Shown here one piece after another: positions 61,323 through 64,000 of a stretch of DNA of 64,000 nucleotides. A program made the position numbers and the translations under genes. This stretch comes from Straminergon stramineum (Eukaryota > Streptophyta > Bryopsida > Hypnales > Calliergonaceae): positions 14,885,001 through 14,949,000 of the forward strand of contig OY987265.1 of the NCBI GenBank assembly GCA_963920665.1, read 5' to 3'. Numbering within the stretch: the first letter of the stretch is position 1; each line of letters begins with the position of its first letter. The notes under the pieces were generated by a model. That model saw only the letters and a program-made list of their open reading frames with translations, ran no database searches and had not been told where the DNA came from.

Positions 61323-64000
61323 GCCATTGTGCTTTTTGGTGAAAGATAATTTACAAAAAAATAATAACATCAACTTTTGAAAAATTCTTTTCCCTTTCTA
61401 AAAATATAAAATTTGTCCCAATTCGACCTTCGTAGCCAAAGTTATAGATGGATGAAGTTTGAACACTAATTGGTTCATCAAACTTCATCTAGAACTTAAA
61501 TCTAATTCCCTAATTCAAACTAACTTGAAACTTCATGGAGATGCTTAATATGTTTGTTCCTACCTAAATCTTGAGTTTGATCTTAATAGAATACTTCTAA
61601 AAAAACTTCATTCAAACTTAGTCTAAAACTTCATCATTCTATATCTTATTGATTTTTTGGTCTTTTCCTAAGCGGGCCGTTCTTCTAGATTTTACTTAAC
61701 TTGTTTTATAAGCCTAAGGTTTGAACTTCCTATTCTAATCTAACTTCTAAGTTCTTTATTAGACTTCTTTGATTTTCTAGTTTTGATTTAACTTTTGTTA
61801 GTTTACTTACTTTATTATTTTAGTGGTTTTGATATTTTTTCCTTATAGACTCTAATTCTAGCATTCTAGATTTCTAAGGCACTTGTAAATTGGACTTTTT
61901 TACTAAAATTTCTTGATGGATAAAATCTTGACCTCTAATCAATACTTAAACTTCATCCGCTAATTACTTCTAGCCTACAATTCAAACTCGACTATAGATT
62001 TTGCTTTCCAATTTTAGGTGATGAATTCGTCCTAATCTTATATTCTTATTTTAATTCTCCAAGTCTAACTAAGTTTCATCAAATTTAAATCCTACACTTC
62101 ATCTATCGATAACTTCTTTATTTTAGCTCAGATTTCTACTTACCTTATGTTTTTGGAAAGCCATGAATTTCTACTTTAAGATTTTACAATCAAAAGTGAC
62201 TTGACTTCTAATCCTATAGATCTCACTCGTATCTAGGCCTCGGCCTGGATAGGTATTTGCTAGTTAAAATTGATTGGAATGGAAAAAGAGAGTTTGGGTG
62301 TCATACCTCATTGTTGAGGTTGTCGATGCCGTTACCCATGACCCCTTTCGGAATCATCTCCCTCTACCATGAATTCTCGCGAAGTCATGCAATTGATTGT
62401 TGTTTTAAGAAATTGATAGCTTAATACAATGTTTAGTTGTTCTATTTCTACTTAGCTCATCTAAATCAATTTTTCTTTCCTTTCCCTTCCCTTCCTTTTC
62501 TTTCTACACTATTCCTCTAATATTTTTAATGTAGCCCCACCACCTTTGTTCCACAATTCAAGGCCAATCAAAGATGCGTGATTCCATTCTTACACTTAAA
62601 ATTACTTCAAATGTATACCATTCCAATAATCATTCTATCCCTATTTTGATGGCTAAAAAGGGGTGGTGAGATTTTCCTTCAAACCCTTCTCCTTTGGCTT
62701 CTTCCTATCTAACCTCCATCTTCCTTCTACTTGTCATTCCTCCTCATTCTTCTCATGGTTCCTAACTATAAGCTACCTTCTCTTCGGGTGGAACATTAGT
62801 ACCTTCTTGGTTGGGCATTCAATTTTTTTTCTTCTTCATGGATGATCAAGGGGTAGATTCTTTGCCCCAATACCACCATGAAGTTGCAACCCCTAAATAT
62901 GCCACCCTTTATTCTGGACTTTTCCAACTTCCATATTGGACCTCCCTCCTAGACTTCTTTGACTTTCCATTGAACCCTCCAATTAGTTGGCCATTGCCCT
63001 CCGTACTTGGTTGGTTGTTGGTTTTGGTACCCAGGCTGGCTACTGTTCTAGTACCTAGGTTGACTTTTGCCCCTTCTTTAGCTATTAGTTCAGACACAAT
63101 TGGTTGGACTCTACTGGATTTTTTTCTTTAATATTTATTTTGAACAAAAGAACAATGGGGTTAGTGAGGGTTTTAGTTGCCAAAAAATGGGGAGGACGAG
63201 GCCAACAAGACAAGGGGGAGAAATCAAGTTTTGGACCCAAACTAGGATTGTTTTCTAATTGACCTATGACTTACTCCCTCTCCTACTTCTAGTCTTGACA
63301 CTTCTAATCTTTTGGAGGCTAAATTTTGAATAGTTTCCAACATGTTTTTGAAACTAAACTTTGGATGTGGATATTATGGAGAGTTAACGTTATGCCATAA
63401 GGCGTCCTTAAGATACAACTAAGACTTCTTCATTTTGAGGAGGTTAGAAGCTTTACCGCGGTTTCAATTTTTAACACACAACTAAGACTCTTTGACCCTT
63501 AAAGGGTTCAAAGCTTTGTCTTCTTTGTGGGACCTATCAAGCCTTATACATGTTTGGAACCTAGCTAATAGGCAAATAAGCTAGATGCGAGGGACAAAAA
63601 TACTTAGAGACTGAGGGTTAGTAAGACTTGTATGTGTACAACATCAAACGTTCAAACTAAAGCACCCCTAAAGCGGCATCGCCAAAATATACGAAGGGTT
63701 GCTCTAGGATTAGTACAAAGACTCTAAAATAGAAGCCAAAGTCTCCCTCAAAAGAACTGTACTCAACAAAAATACTCAACTAATGTTAGTAGAAGAGAGC
63801 AACCACGGTTCCAACTAACCCAAACAAGTGGTATAGGGCAATACCAAGTGTAAACCTACATGACCTTCAAAACTTGAAGAACAACAACAATGCCCAAAAA
63901 TGCCCAAAAAATACCATTCAAAGTTTTTGGCTTAAAACACCAAAATTTTGAATATAAGTTTGACTTAATGGACCCAAATACAACAAATGGAGGTGAGTTG
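61323..64000. other. AT- and pyrimidine-rich DNA, no gene recognised
   Basis: 62.4-63.1 kb is strongly CT-rich on the plus strand and carries a 106-codon frame at 62811-63131 opposed by a minus frame at 63097-62909. Both are compositionally biased and unrecognised. Confidence 0.5.

Noticed and set aside
62811..63131. 106-codon plus frame as a gene
   Set aside because: It is a CT-rich, biased sequence with a frame on the opposite strand too and no recognisable domain.
1..64000. CRISPR arrays, bacterial operons or phage genes
   Set aside because: There are spliced plant genes and plant-type repeats throughout, and no regular direct-repeat and spacer arrays.

Overview
The window looks like nuclear DNA of a streptophyte plant. 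Two intron-rich genes with plant-type products, PRMT4/CARM1 and a single-domain plastid-type rhodanese, lie in long AT-rich tracts full of small transposable elements. The short introns and the divergent but plant-like PRMT4 suggest a seed-free lineage such as a bryophyte, lycophyte or charophyte. I cannot name the species.

Layout. 1-20.5 kb is AT-rich intergenic DNA without a recognisable gene. It is dotted with TTAA-flanked elements whose ends read CCCCTAAA or CCCTTAAA, two fold-back MITEs, and two copies of a third MITE with long terminal inverted repeats. A less AT-rich, CpG-containing island sits at 7.55-8.42 kb. 20.5-29.6 kb is a gene island. The PRMT4 coding sequence runs on the minus strand from 28483 to 22028 in 14 exons (525 aa), and one intron uses a GC-AG pair. 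30.3-30.7 kb is a small island with two ACGT/G-box motifs and degenerate tandem repeats. 35.6-36.5 kb is a cluster of four copies of a roughly 230-bp TTAA MITE. 37.37-39.94 kb is the rhodanese gene, minus strand, 6 exons, 197 aa. 41.18-44.81 kb is a decayed pogo/Tigger-type DDE transposase gene, split by two abutting TTAA elements. 48.1-49.2 kb and 54.7-56.0 kb are two related solo LTRs, each with an intact 5-bp target duplication. 56-58.1 kb carries a diverged direct duplication. 58.3-61.3 kb holds a broken coding relic, probably of a retroelement. The remaining AT-rich DNA shows nothing I can support.

The two genes work separately. PRMT4 would methylate arginines on histones and nuclear proteins. 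The rhodanese would handle sulfur transfer, probably in the plastid. The most informative part is the transposon record. The transposase fragments resume on either side of the insert, so the empty target site can be read and the duplicated target is exactly TTAA. TTAA targets and CCC-type termini are hallmarks of piggyBac-like elements, which are not a commonly described class in plants. Several elements abut and share one TTAA.
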